Shown piece by piece: positions 4,729 to 10,916 of a stretch of 10,957 bases of DNA. A program made the position numbers and the translations under genes. Location: the NCBI GenBank assembly GCA_902795725.1, contig CADBLY010000008.1:1-10957 (forward strand), given 5' to 3'. Numbering within the stretch: position 1 is the stretch's first letter; every line of letters starts with the position of its first letter. The notes under the pieces are model-generated. The model was not told where the DNA came from. It saw nothing but the letters and a program-made list of their open reading frames with translations, and made no database searches. Source of the stretch: an uncultured Erysipelotrichaceae bacterium (GTDB taxonomy: Bacteria; Bacillota_I; Bacilli_A; RF39; UBA660).

Positions 4729-5245
4729 AGTTATAGTTATTGCAATTAGTTTAAGTATGGATGCTTTTAGTTTAAGTTTAGCTTATGGAACTCTTTCTTT
4801 ATCTAAAAAAGATATTAAAATTCTTTCTAGTATAGTAGGAATATATCATTTTATTATGCCTTTAATTGGTTTCTTTTTAGGTAAGCAAATTCTAAGATAT
4901 GTTCCTATTAACAGTAATTTAATAGTATTTATTGTATTATTCTTTATAGGTGTTCAAATGATTATTGAGACATTTAAGACTGAAGAAAAAATAGTAAAAA
5001 TGAAATTAATGGAGATGATAATATTTGGTTTTGCTGTTTCAATTGATGCTTTTTCTGTTGGGGTAGGATTAGAAGGGTTGTGTAGTAACTATATTGGTTC
5101 TGCTTTAGTATTTTCTATCACTAGTTTTATATTTACATATATGGGATTAATATTAGGTAGTAAAATTAGTAAATTAATTGGTAAATTATCGACTTTATTA
5201 GGTGGGATAACTTTAATTATTATTGCAATCCTGTATTTGGTTTGA
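4718..5245 (+). CDS. mntP: MntP-family manganese efflux pump
   Basis: The 175-residue, very hydrophobic protein has about six membrane helices in two repeats. Each repeat carries the family aspartate motif: SMDAFSLSLAYG (13-24, D15) and SIDAFSVGVGLE (108-119, D110). MntP (YebN, formerly DUF204) exports Mn2+ and protects against manganese excess. The related sporulation protein YtaF has S-L-D-N in the first repeat rather than S-M-D-A, so MntP fits better, although YtaF cannot be fully excluded in a spore former. The start uses GGTGAT (4709-4714). In Bacillus, mntP (ywlD) also lies a few genes from spoIIR, so the pairing may be an old neighbourhood. No yybP-ykoY manganese riboswitch precedes it, as the intergenic space is too short. 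Confidence 0.85.
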   Translation: MNFLVIVIAISLSMDAFSLSLAYGTLSLSKKDIKILSSIVGIYHFIMPLIGFFLGKQILRYVPINSNLIVFIVLFFIGVQMIIETFKTEEKIVKMKLMEMIIFGFAVSIDAFSVGVGLEGLCSNYIGSALVFSITSFIFTYMGLILGSKISKLIGKLSTLLGGITLIIIAILYLV

Positions 5246-5251
5246 TATAAT
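5223..5251 (+). promoter_or_regulatory. Promoter of the gene at 5274
   Basis: TTGCAA (5223-5228), 17 bases, TATAAT (5246-5251), with TGA before the -10 (5243-5245) as an extended -10. It overlaps the mntP stop codon. Confidence 0.65.
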
Positions 5252-5273
5252 AAGTTTCAGGTGAGATTTTGTT

Positions 5274-5936
5274 ATGGATGGAAAAATGAGTAGGAAAGAA
5301 TTTAAGACAACGAAAAGAAAATTAATAGGTTTTTCAGTAGGTGCTTTTACTGTTATTGAAGGAATTGTTTTTGGTGCTACAGCCGCGGCTGGTTTTAATC
5401 CTTTATCTAAAGAAGAATCAGCTCATAAGGTTAGTGTAGTCACTTATACAAAAGATAATATAAAAAAAGATATTAAGTATGTGTCTGATAAAGATTTGCA
5501 AACTGAGAAGGTAGATTTAAAAACACCTTATTATGTTGATGGTGATAACTATTGTAGGGATGTATATGATTTAACGAATAATTTAACGAAGCAAGAACTT
5601 ATACAAATTAAAGAAAATATTAAAAATCAGCAGTGGTTATTGGGACAGAAGTATATTTTAGATTGTCTTAATTCTAATCATTATAAAAATATAGAATATT
5701 GTTCAAATAAGGATGATATTTATGAACTTGTATATACACAATATAATCATGATTTAAGTGATACAAAAATGATTGTTGATCAACAAAATTTAAAAGCTGG
5801 TAGTATTTTTTATTCTTTTACAGGTATAGTGTTTGTATTTATGTTTAGCGTTACTACTGGGACTATAATTGGAGTGTATTGTTGTACGGATAAAATTAAA
5901 GATAAAGATGATAAAAAATTATCATTGAAGAAATAG
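5274..5936 (+). CDS. Unrecognised two-helix membrane protein
   Basis: I do not recognise this 220-residue protein. A basic N-terminus (KTTKRK, 11-16) precedes a hydrophobic segment at about 18-40. A hydrophilic region of about 135 residues follows with cysteines at 94, 131 and 143, then a second hydrophobic segment at about 178-202 and a Lys/Asp-rich tail (KIKDKDDKK). By the positive-inside rule both ends are cytoplasmic and the middle part is outside the cell, where the cysteines could form a disulphide. Cys203-Cys204 at the end of helix 2 could be lipid-modified or incidental. AGGTGAG (5259-5265) lies eight bases before ATG 5274; an in-frame ATG at 5286 is less well placed. It has its own promoter and terminator, so the context gives no functional clue. 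Confidence 0.75.
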   Translation: MDGKMSRKEFKTTKRKLIGFSVGAFTVIEGIVFGATAAAGFNPLSKEESAHKVSVVTYTKDNIKKDIKYVSDKDLQTEKVDLKTPYYVDGDNYCRDVYDLTNNLTKQELIQIKENIKNQQWLLGQKYILDCLNSNHYKNIEYCSNKDDIYELVYTQYNHDLSDTKMIVDQQNLKAGSIFYSFTGIVFVFMFSVTTGTIIGVYCCTDKIKDKDDKKLSLKK

Positions 5937-5958
5937 GTTACATTATTTGTAGCTTTTT
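5937..5958 (+). terminator. Intrinsic terminator after the two-helix protein
   Basis: GTTACA (5937-5942) pairs with TGTAGC (5948-5953), with one G-U pair and a 5-base loop, followed by five T (5954-5958). It begins directly after the stop codon. Confidence 0.6.
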
Positions 5959-5960
5959 AT

Positions 5961-5988
5961 TTGACATAATTTGATGTAAAGATAAGAT
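5961..5988 (+). promoter_or_regulatory. Upstream promoter of fba
   Basis: A consensus TTGACA (5961-5966), 16 bases, TAAGAT (5983-5988). It starts right after a terminator and leads into fba. Confidence 0.6.
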
Positions 5989-6005
5989 AAAATATTTATA
6001 TAAGG

Positions 6006-6034
6006 TTTATTAGAATAAGGGAATGTGCTATAAT
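6006..6034 (+). promoter_or_regulatory. Second, extended -10 promoter of fba
   Basis: TGC-TATAAT (6026-6034) with a poor -35, TTTATT (6006-6011), at 17 bases. The core TGTGCTATAATGTT (6024-6037) is identical to that of the typA promoter near 10882, which supports it as a real promoter of this genome. Confidence 0.5.
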
Positions 6035-6056
6035 GTTGTTACGAAGAAGGTGTTTT

Positions 6057-6905
6057 ATGGTTGTAAGTATGAAAGAAATGCTTATTAAAGCTAAAAATAA
6101 TAAATATGCAGTTCCACAATTTAATATTAATAACTTAGAGTGGACAAGATTTATATTAGAGGAATGTCAAAAAAATAATAGTCCAGTCATATTAGGTGTT
6201 AGTGAAGGAGCTTGTAAATATATGGGTGGATTTAAAACCATATATGATATGACTAATGATTTAATGGAATATTTAAATATTACGGTTCCTGTTTCGTTGC
6301 ACTTAGATCATGGAAGTAGTTTTGATGCTTGTAAAGAAGCTATTGATGTAGGCTTTAAATCAGTTATGATTGATGCTTCAAGATTTGAAATTGATGAAAA
6401 TATTAGAATTACTAAGGATGTTGTTGATTATGCTAAAGAACATGGGGTGAGTGTTGAAGCAGAGATAGGTCATGTTGGTGGACAAGAAGATGACAATAAT
6501 AGTGGTATTTTATATGCTGAAGTAGATGAATGTATTAGACTTGTTAATGAAACAGAGATTGATTTTCTTGCTCCAGCTTTAGGTAGTGTCCATGGCCCAT
6601 ATAAGGGAGAACCTAAATTAAATTTTGAGAGAATGAAAGAACTAAGTGATAAAACTAATTTACCACTTGTATTACATGGCGGTAGTGGAATCTATGATGA
6701 ACAGTTAAAGATGGGTATATCATGTGGAATATGTAAAATTAATTTTAATACGGAGTTACAAATGGCTTGGAATAGTGCATTAAGAAGTGAGATAAATGTT
6801 AATCAAGCATATGATCCAAGAAAAGTTATTAAGTTTGGAGAAAAAGCGATGAAAGAGTGTATCTCTACTAAAATAGCTTTATTAGGTAGTAATAATAGGG
6901 CATAA
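6057..6905 (+). CDS. fba: Class II fructose-1,6-bisphosphate aldolase
   Basis: The 282-residue protein shows the zinc-dependent aldolase signatures. These are LHLDHGSSFD (81-90, catalytic D84 and zinc ligand H85), EAEIGHVGG (134-142), SVHGPYKGEPKLNF (177-190, H179), LHGGSG (206-211, H207) and KINFNTELQ (227-235). It splits fructose-1,6-bisphosphate into dihydroxyacetone phosphate and glyceraldehyde-3-phosphate in glycolysis and runs in reverse in gluconeogenesis. ATG 6057 is chosen because AAGGTG (6047-6052) precedes it and MVVSMKEML fits the family start. An in-frame ATG at 6033 lies inside the -10 of the nearer promoter. Tagatose-bisphosphate aldolase is a related possibility, but GPYKGEPKL and the murA neighbour favour FBA. 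Fba followed by murA matches the Bacillus fbaA region. Confidence 0.92.
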   Translation: MVVSMKEMLIKAKNNKYAVPQFNINNLEWTRFILEECQKNNSPVILGVSEGACKYMGGFKTIYDMTNDLMEYLNITVPVSLHLDHGSSFDACKEAIDVGFKSVMIDASRFEIDENIRITKDVVDYAKEHGVSVEAEIGHVGGQEDDNNSGILYAEVDECIRLVNETEIDFLAPALGSVHGPYKGEPKLNFERMKELSDKTNLPLVLHGGSGIYDEQLKMGISCGICKINFNTELQMAWNSALRSEINVNQAYDPRKVIKFGEKAMKECISTKIALLGSNNRA

Positions 6906-6955
6906 ACACCAATTTTATAATAATACATATAAATATAGTAGTTTGGAGGATAAAT

Positions 6956-8212
6956 ATGAAACAATTTAAAATAAATGGTGGTAATAAATTATCAGGCACT
7001 ATAAAAGTTAGTGGTGCGAAAAATAGTGCTGTTGCGCTTATTCCTGCGTCATTACTTTCTGATGAGGTAGTAGCTATTGATAATATTCCCAATATATCAG
7101 ATGTTGATGTATTAAGTGATACTATTAAATATTTAGGTGGAGATGTTAAAAGAAATAAGGAATTAATTCAATTATCTTTAAGTAATTTAAAAAACAAACC
7201 AATATCAGAAGAGTTTTCATCTAAATTACGTGCATCGTATTATTTTATGGGTGCATTGTTAGGTAAATATAAAAAGGTTGATATTTATTTTCCGGGTGGA
7301 TGTTCGATTGGAGCGAGACCTATTAATCTTCATTTAAAAGGTTTTGAAGCACTAGGAGCTAAAATTACTAATGATGGTAATAGATATTTGCTTGAAGCTG
7401 ATGAACTTATTGGTACACATATTTATTTAGATGTTGCAAGTGTAGGTGCAACTATTAATATAATGCTTGCAGCTACTAGAGCTAAAGGCGAAACAATAAT
7501 AGAAAATGCAGCTAAGGAACCAGAAATAGTTAATGTTGCAACATTCTTAAATAATATGGGTGCGAATATTACGGGTGCTGGAACAAGTGAAATTAGAATT
7601 AAAGGTGTAGATTACTTGGGAAGCTGTTTTTCGGAAGTAATACCTGATAGAATTGAAGCTGGTACTTATGTTATTTCTGGTGCTTTAGTAGGAGATAATT
7701 TAAAAATAGAAAATGTTATTCCTGAACATATTGAATCTTTATTATTTAAATTAAAAGAGATGGATTGTGATTTAAAGGTATATGATGATTACATTGTCAT
7801 ATCTAAGACAGATAATATGAAACCTGCTGATATTAAAACTTTAGTTTTCCCAGGTTTTCCTACGGATTTACAACAACCTTTAACTACACTTCTTACATAT
7901 TGTAATGGTGAGTCAACAGTTGAAGAAACTATCTATGAAAATAGGTTTATGAATATTGAATATTTAAATAGTATGGGTGCGAATATCGAAAAAGTTGATG
8001 ATAAGCATATTACTATTAAAGGACCTACAAAGTTAGTAGGATGTAAGGTTAAGGCAACTGATTTAAGAGCTGGAGCTTGTTTAGTTCTTGCGGGATTAGC
8101 TGCAGAAGGAGAGACAATTATTACTGATATTGAGCATGTTTTACGTGGATATGAAAATATTACACAAAAACTTAGTGATGTGGGTGCTAAAATAGAGTTA
8201 GAAGAAATATAA
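6956..8212 (+). CDS. murA: UDP-N-acetylglucosamine 1-carboxyvinyltransferase, MurZ (MurAB) type
   Basis: The 418-residue length is standard for MurA. Visible signatures are the N-terminal substrate-binding KNS (K22-N23), RASYYFMGALLG (92-103) and the catalytic loop PGGCSIGARPINLH (113-126). Cys116 corresponds to the fosfomycin-reactive cysteine (Cys115 of E. coli). PDRIEAGTYVISGA lies mid-protein and DLRAGACLVLAGLAAEG near the end. The enzyme transfers enolpyruvate from PEP to UDP-GlcNAc, the first committed step of peptidoglycan synthesis, in the cytoplasm. GGAGGA (6945-6950) supports ATG 6956. The gene lies 50 bases after fba without an obvious terminator between, so the two are probably co-transcribed. 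The fba-murA-rpmE order points to the second Firmicutes paralogue, MurZ, rather than MurAA. Confidence 0.95.
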   Translation: MKQFKINGGNKLSGTIKVSGAKNSAVALIPASLLSDEVVAIDNIPNISDVDVLSDTIKYLGGDVKRNKELIQLSLSNLKNKPISEEFSSKLRASYYFMGALLGKYKKVDIYFPGGCSIGARPINLHLKGFEALGAKITNDGNRYLLEADELIGTHIYLDVASVGATINIMLAATRAKGETIIENAAKEPEIVNVATFLNNMGANITGAGTSEIRIKGVDYLGSCFSEVIPDRIEAGTYVISGALVGDNLKIENVIPEHIESLLFKLKEMDCDLKVYDDYIVISKTDNMKPADIKTLVFPGFPTDLQQPLTTLLTYCNGESTVEETIYENRFMNIEYLNSMGANIEKVDDKHITIKGPTKLVGCKVKATDLRAGACLVLAGLAAEGETIITDIEHVLRGYENITQKLSDVGAKIELEEI

Positions 8213-8214
8213 TT

Positions 8215-8235
8215 AAGTAGCTTAGCTACTTTTTT
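8215..8235 (+). terminator. Intrinsic terminator of murA
   Basis: AAGTAGC (8215-8221), loop TTA, GCTACTT (8225-8231), then T to 8235. The ribosome site of the next gene starts on the following base. Confidence 0.75.
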
Positions 8236-8245
8236 GGTGATGAAA

Positions 8246-8842
8246 ATGAAAAAAATATTTATATTGTTAATTATTTGTTTAATAGTATTCTTTATTTATT
8301 ATGTCACAAAAGATAATAAAGTTTATTATGTATCAATAGGTGATTATGTCTCAATAAATAATAATATTGATTATGGTAAAAAATTAGAAAGAGAAGTTAG
8401 ATATAATAAAAAAAACTATCGTACTGTTGATTTAATTGATGATATAGAAAGTAATAAAGAGATAACATATAAGAATAAAAAATATAAGTTTGCTAATATG
8501 TTAATTAAAGCTGATATTATTGTTTTATCTATAGGAATGAATGATTTATTATTTTATGATTTAGTTAATGATAATATGTATGTTTATATAGATGATATAT
8601 TGATGGATTTAGATAAGGTACTTAGCTTAGTAAAATATTATAGTAAAGAAAAAGTATATATTTATAATTACTTTGGTTTTGATGATAAATTTTTAGATTA
8701 TGCTAATAAAAGATTGGATGATTTAGCTAAAGAATATAATGTAGGAGTAATTGATATTAGTAGAATTAAGAATAGGAAAAAACTTAGTGATAAAGATTAT
8801 AAATATATAGAAAAAGAACTTATAAATATATTGAAAAAATAG
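8246..8842 (+). CDS. SGNH/GDSL-hydrolase-like membrane-anchored protein lacking the catalytic serine
   Basis: The 198-residue protein begins with a signal-anchor (MKKIFILLIICLIVFF, helix about 4-20). The layout that follows resembles an SGNH hydrolase. Block I is YYVSIGDYVS (27-36), an ADIIVLSIGMND block III lies at 89-100, and a Rossmann-like rhythm continues to VGVIDIS (166-172). The nucleophile position of G-D-S is tyrosine (Y34), and no D-x-x-H motif is present near the C-terminus (residues 180-186 read LSDKDYK). Active members are extracellular esterases or acyl-hydrolases. This one is probably not active as such and may bind rather than cleave its ligand. ATG 8246 is chosen for its distance to GGTGA (8236-8240); ATG 8240 overlaps that site. 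A terminator directly upstream separates it from murA. Family assignment is moderate. Confidence 0.65.
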   Translation: MKKIFILLIICLIVFFIYYVTKDNKVYYVSIGDYVSINNNIDYGKKLEREVRYNKKNYRTVDLIDDIESNKEITYKNKKYKFANMLIKADIIVLSIGMNDLLFYDLVNDNMYVYIDDILMDLDKVLSLVKYYSKEKVYIYNYFGFDDKFLDYANKRLDDLAKEYNVGVIDISRIKNRKKLSDKDYKYIEKELINILKK

Positions 8843-8845
8843 GGG

Positions 8846-8874
8846 TTGTATTTTTAGTTAATTTTTGTTAAAAT
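8846..8874 (+). promoter_or_regulatory. Promoter of rpmE
   Basis: TTGTAT (8846-8851), 17 bases, TAAAAT (8869-8874), with TGT before the -10 as an extended -10. The start should lie near 8881. Confidence 0.7.
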
Positions 8875-8893
8875 ATTTAGGAATTGAATTTCT

Positions 8894-8912
8894 ATGACTT
8901 ATTTTAAGTCAT
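8894..8912 (+). promoter_or_regulatory. rpmE leader hairpin, possible L31 autoregulatory element
   Basis: ATGACTT (8894-8900) pairs perfectly with AAGTCAT (8906-8912) around ATTTT. The hairpin sits in the 50-base leader, just upstream of the ribosome site GGAAGGAG (8916-8923). Structured L31 leaders bound by L31 are known in several bacterial groups, including Firmicutes. That this is one is inferred from position and shape only. Confidence 0.4.
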
Positions 8913-8931
8913 GGCGGAAGGAGACAAGAGT

Positions 8932-9150
8932 ATGAAAAAAGGAATTCATCCTGAGTATCAAGAGACAAAAGTAACTTGTGCTTGTGGGAATAAATTTACA
9001 GTAATGTCTAACAAAGAAGAATTACACTTAGAAGTGTGCAACGAATGTCATCCATTCTTTAAAAATGGTAAAGAGGGTGTAACTACTTCTAAAGCTGGAC
9101 GTATTGAAAAATTTAACCGTAAATATGGTTTAAATAAGAAAGAAGCTTAA
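8932..9150 (+). CDS. rpmE: 50S ribosomal protein L31 (zinc-binding type A)
   Basis: The 72-residue protein starts MKKGIHPEYQ and carries the four zinc ligands of the C+ form, Cys16, Cys18, Cys36 and Cys39 (CACGN and CNECHPFF). It ends with the family segment AGRIEKFNRKYG (55-66). L31 bridges the ribosomal subunits at the central protuberance. The zinc form serves as a zinc reserve that a zinc-free paralogue can replace in starvation. ATG 8932 is chosen because GGAAGGAG (8916-8923) lies eight bases upstream. An in-frame ATG at 8911 falls in the leader hairpin and would add seven unusual residues. Codon use is less AT-biased than in its neighbours, as expected for a highly expressed gene. It is free-standing, with its own promoter and terminator. 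Confidence 0.97.
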   Translation: MKKGIHPEYQETKVTCACGNKFTVMSNKEELHLEVCNECHPFFKNGKEGVTTSKAGRIEKFNRKYGLNKKEA

Positions 9151-9165
9151 TTGTTTCTTTTTTTT
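9139..9165 (+). terminator. Intrinsic terminator of rpmE
   Basis: AAAGAAGC (9139-9146) pairs with GTTTCTTT (9153-9160), one G-U pair, six-base loop containing the stop, followed by T to 9165. Confidence 0.65.
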
Positions 9166-9184
9166 GTATTAAATAAATAATTAT

Positions 9185-9215
9185 ATTCATAATAATAATG
9201 GTGAATATTATGGAT
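9185..9215 (+). promoter_or_regulatory. Hairpin across the start of the DUF421 gene
   Basis: ATTCATAATA (9185-9194) pairs with TATTATGGAT (9206-9215) over ten positions with one G-U. The 11-base loop holds GGTGA and the 3' arm holds the chosen ATG (9210). The stem is AT-rich, so its stability is uncertain. Confidence 0.4.
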
Positions 9216-9923
9216 TATATGGAGTTACTTGATGTATTTATAAGAGCTATTACATCATTAATTGTTTTGTTTGTTGCTAGTAAGATGTTAGGTAAGAAAC
9301 AAGTATCAGAACTAAGTATTTTTGATTATGTAATTGGTATATCTATTGGTAATTTTGCTGCAGAAGTTACTCTTAATTTAGAATCGAAGATTATTAATGG
9401 AGCTTTAGCTGTATTACTATTTGGTTTTATTGCTTATTTAGTATCTATAATTACGTTAAAGAGTATGACATTAAGAAGATTTTTTATGGGAGTACCTACA
9501 ATTATTATTCAAAATGGAAAGATACTTAAAAATAATCTAAGGAAGAATAAGATAGATATTAATGATATGTTAGAACAATGTCGTACAAAGGGATATTTTG
9601 ATGTTAGTCAAATAGAGTTTGCTGTATTGGAAGTTAATGGCGATTTAAGTATTCTACCAAAATCACAGTATCGACCATTAAATCCTGATGATATGAATTT
9701 AAAAGTTGCTAAGGAAGGACTAGTTGCAAATATAATTATTGATGGAAAGATTATGATTAATAATTTAAAAAGAATTGGTAAAGACGATGAATGGTTATTA
9801 AAACAGTTAAAAGTTAAAGGTAAATCTTTGGATAGTGTTTTACTTGCTACAGTTGATAATAAAGAAAAGTTAGTTTTATATGGTAAAAATGAGGATATAG
9901 ATATACTTAATATTTTGGAATAG
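9210..9923 (+). CDS. DUF421 (YetF-family) membrane protein
   Basis: The 237-residue protein has three membrane helices (about 8-27, 38-55, 62-83), then a soluble C-terminal domain. Family signatures are LGKKQVSELSIFDYVIGISI (27-46) and MLEQCRTKGYFDVSQIEFAV (120-139). LSILPKSQYRPL follows (146-157). The members are B. subtilis YetF, YdfS and YrbG. Their molecular function is not settled, although DUF421-containing proteins (2Duf) have been linked to spore membranes and germination in Bacillus. ATG 9210 is preferred because GGTGA (9200-9204) lies five bases before it, as for the other GGTGA-type genes here. An in-frame ATG at 9198 would overlap that site. A weak TTGTAT (9164-9169) and CATAAT (9188-9193) pair may be its promoter. 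Confidence 0.85.
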   Translation: MDYMELLDVFIRAITSLIVLFVASKMLGKKQVSELSIFDYVIGISIGNFAAEVTLNLESKIINGALAVLLFGFIAYLVSIITLKSMTLRRFFMGVPTIIIQNGKILKNNLRKNKIDINDMLEQCRTKGYFDVSQIEFAVLEVNGDLSILPKSQYRPLNPDDMNLKVAKEGLVANIIIDGKIMINNLKRIGKDDEWLLKQLKVKGKSLDSVLLATVDNKEKLVLYGKNEDIDILNILE

Positions 9924-9937
9924 AAATATTAAATTTT

Positions 9938-9955
9938 TGCGACAATATTCGACAA
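9938..9955 (-). promoter_or_regulatory. Tandem Spo0A-box-like sites
   Basis: On the minus strand the sequence reads TTGTCGAATATTGTCGCA. This contains one perfect 0A box, TGTCGAA (complement of 9948-9954), and a near match, TGTCGCA (complement of 9938-9944), with identical phase 10 bases apart. Spo0A dimers bind tandem boxes about one helical turn apart. CG dinucleotides are rare in this DNA, which makes chance less likely. The target could be the KilA-N gene downstream. Confidence 0.4.
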
Positions 9956-10071
9956 ATATTTTTTATATTGTTTGATAGGATATTAATCATTTCGAAGGAG
10001 CAATTATAAAATTGTTTATTATGTATTTAAATATAATAATTATTGATAAATATAGAAAGGAATGATTAAAA

Positions 10072-10851
10072 ATGTATAGTAAATTAATAAAAACTGAATT
10101 AAATATTAAAGATAATTTAGTAAGAATTATGAGAATAAATGATACTGATTATATCTCATTAACTGATTTGGCTCGATACAAGAATTCAAATAATCCAGGA
10201 GATGTTATTATAAAATGGATGAGTAATAAAAGTTCTTTTGATTTTTATTCTTTGTGGTAAGAATTGTTTAATGATAATTTTAAACTAGCTAAATCTCGCG
10301 AGTTTAAAATTGAATCAGCAATACAGGCTTTTACAATGAGTCCTTCTAAATGGATAAGTTTAACAAATGCAATTGGTTTTGTTAGTAAAAGGGGAAAATA
10401 TGATGGTGGGACTGTTGCTCATCCGGATAGTGTTTTAGAATTTGCATCTTGGATAGATCCAGCTTTTAAATTATATTTGATTAAGGAGTTTGAAAGATTA
10501 AAATATAATGAAAATTATCAAAAGGATATAGAATGGTCTGTAAGACGAATTCTGTCAAAAACTAATTATAGAATACATACAGATAGTATTAAAGAAAATA
10601 TAGTACCAAAGTTAACTGAAAAACAGAAAAAATTCGTATATGCAGACGAAGCAGATGTAATAAATGTGGCTTTATTTGGTATGAAAGCTAAAGAATGGAG
10701 AAATAATAATAGAGATATTAAAGGAAATATTAGAGATTATACTGATATTTTACATTTAGTTGTTTTAAGTAATTTAGAAGTTTTAAATGCAAATATGATT
10801 GAAAATAATATTTCGCAAAATAAAAGGTTGGAAAAATTAGACATAAAATAA
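10072..10851 (+). pseudogene. KilA-N domain phage-type DNA-binding protein, interrupted by an in-frame TAA
   Basis: GAAAGGAA (10055-10062) precedes ATG 10072. The frame reads a KilA-N N-terminus (MRINDTDYISLTDLAR, then FDFYSLW), meets TAA at 10258-10260, and continues in the same frame as ELFNDNFKLA. It goes on through the most conserved KilA-N segment (SPSKWISLTNAIGFVSKRGK and EFASWIDPAFKLYLIKEFER) and a C-terminal domain with NYRIHTDSIKENIVP and GNIRDYTD. Intact relatives have L-W-E-x-L-[YF]-N at this point, so the stop lies where glutamate (GAA) is expected, consistent with one G-to-T change. The distal part has only a TTG (10264) without a ribosome site. KilA-N proteins come from phages and mobile DNA. 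Uninterrupted length would be about 259 residues. A sequencing error or stop read-through are alternatives. Confidence 0.85.
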
Positions 10852-10858
10852 TATTGTT

Positions 10859-10887
10859 TTTGCATTTTTTATCTTTTGTGCTATAAT
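10859..10887 (+). promoter_or_regulatory. Promoter of typA
   Basis: TTTGCA (10859-10864), 17 bases, consensus TATAAT (10882-10887), with TGC before it as an extended -10. The start should be near 10894. Confidence 0.75.
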
Positions 10888-10916
10888 GTTTGGAGTGCAA
10901 AGGGAAGTGAATTTGG

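Noticed and set aside
6033..6056. Extended start of fba at ATG 6033
   Set aside because: This codon is part of the -10 region of the nearer promoter, so that transcript would not contain it; ATG 6057 has the ribosome site.
6868..7092. Minus-strand open frame across the fba-murA junction
   Set aside because: It overlaps conserved ends of both genes and has no translation signal.
10012..10065. Short frame TTG 10012 (or ATG 10021) to TGA 10063 before the KilA-N gene, with GAAGGAG at 9994-10000
   Set aside because: The ribosome site is too far from the ATG, the TTG start is weak and the product is a short Ile-rich peptide; it may be a leader peptide but cannot be supported.
10264..10851. Distal KilA-N frame as an independent gene starting at TTG 10264
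   Set aside because: No ribosome site is present and it would start in the middle of the conserved KilA-N domain.
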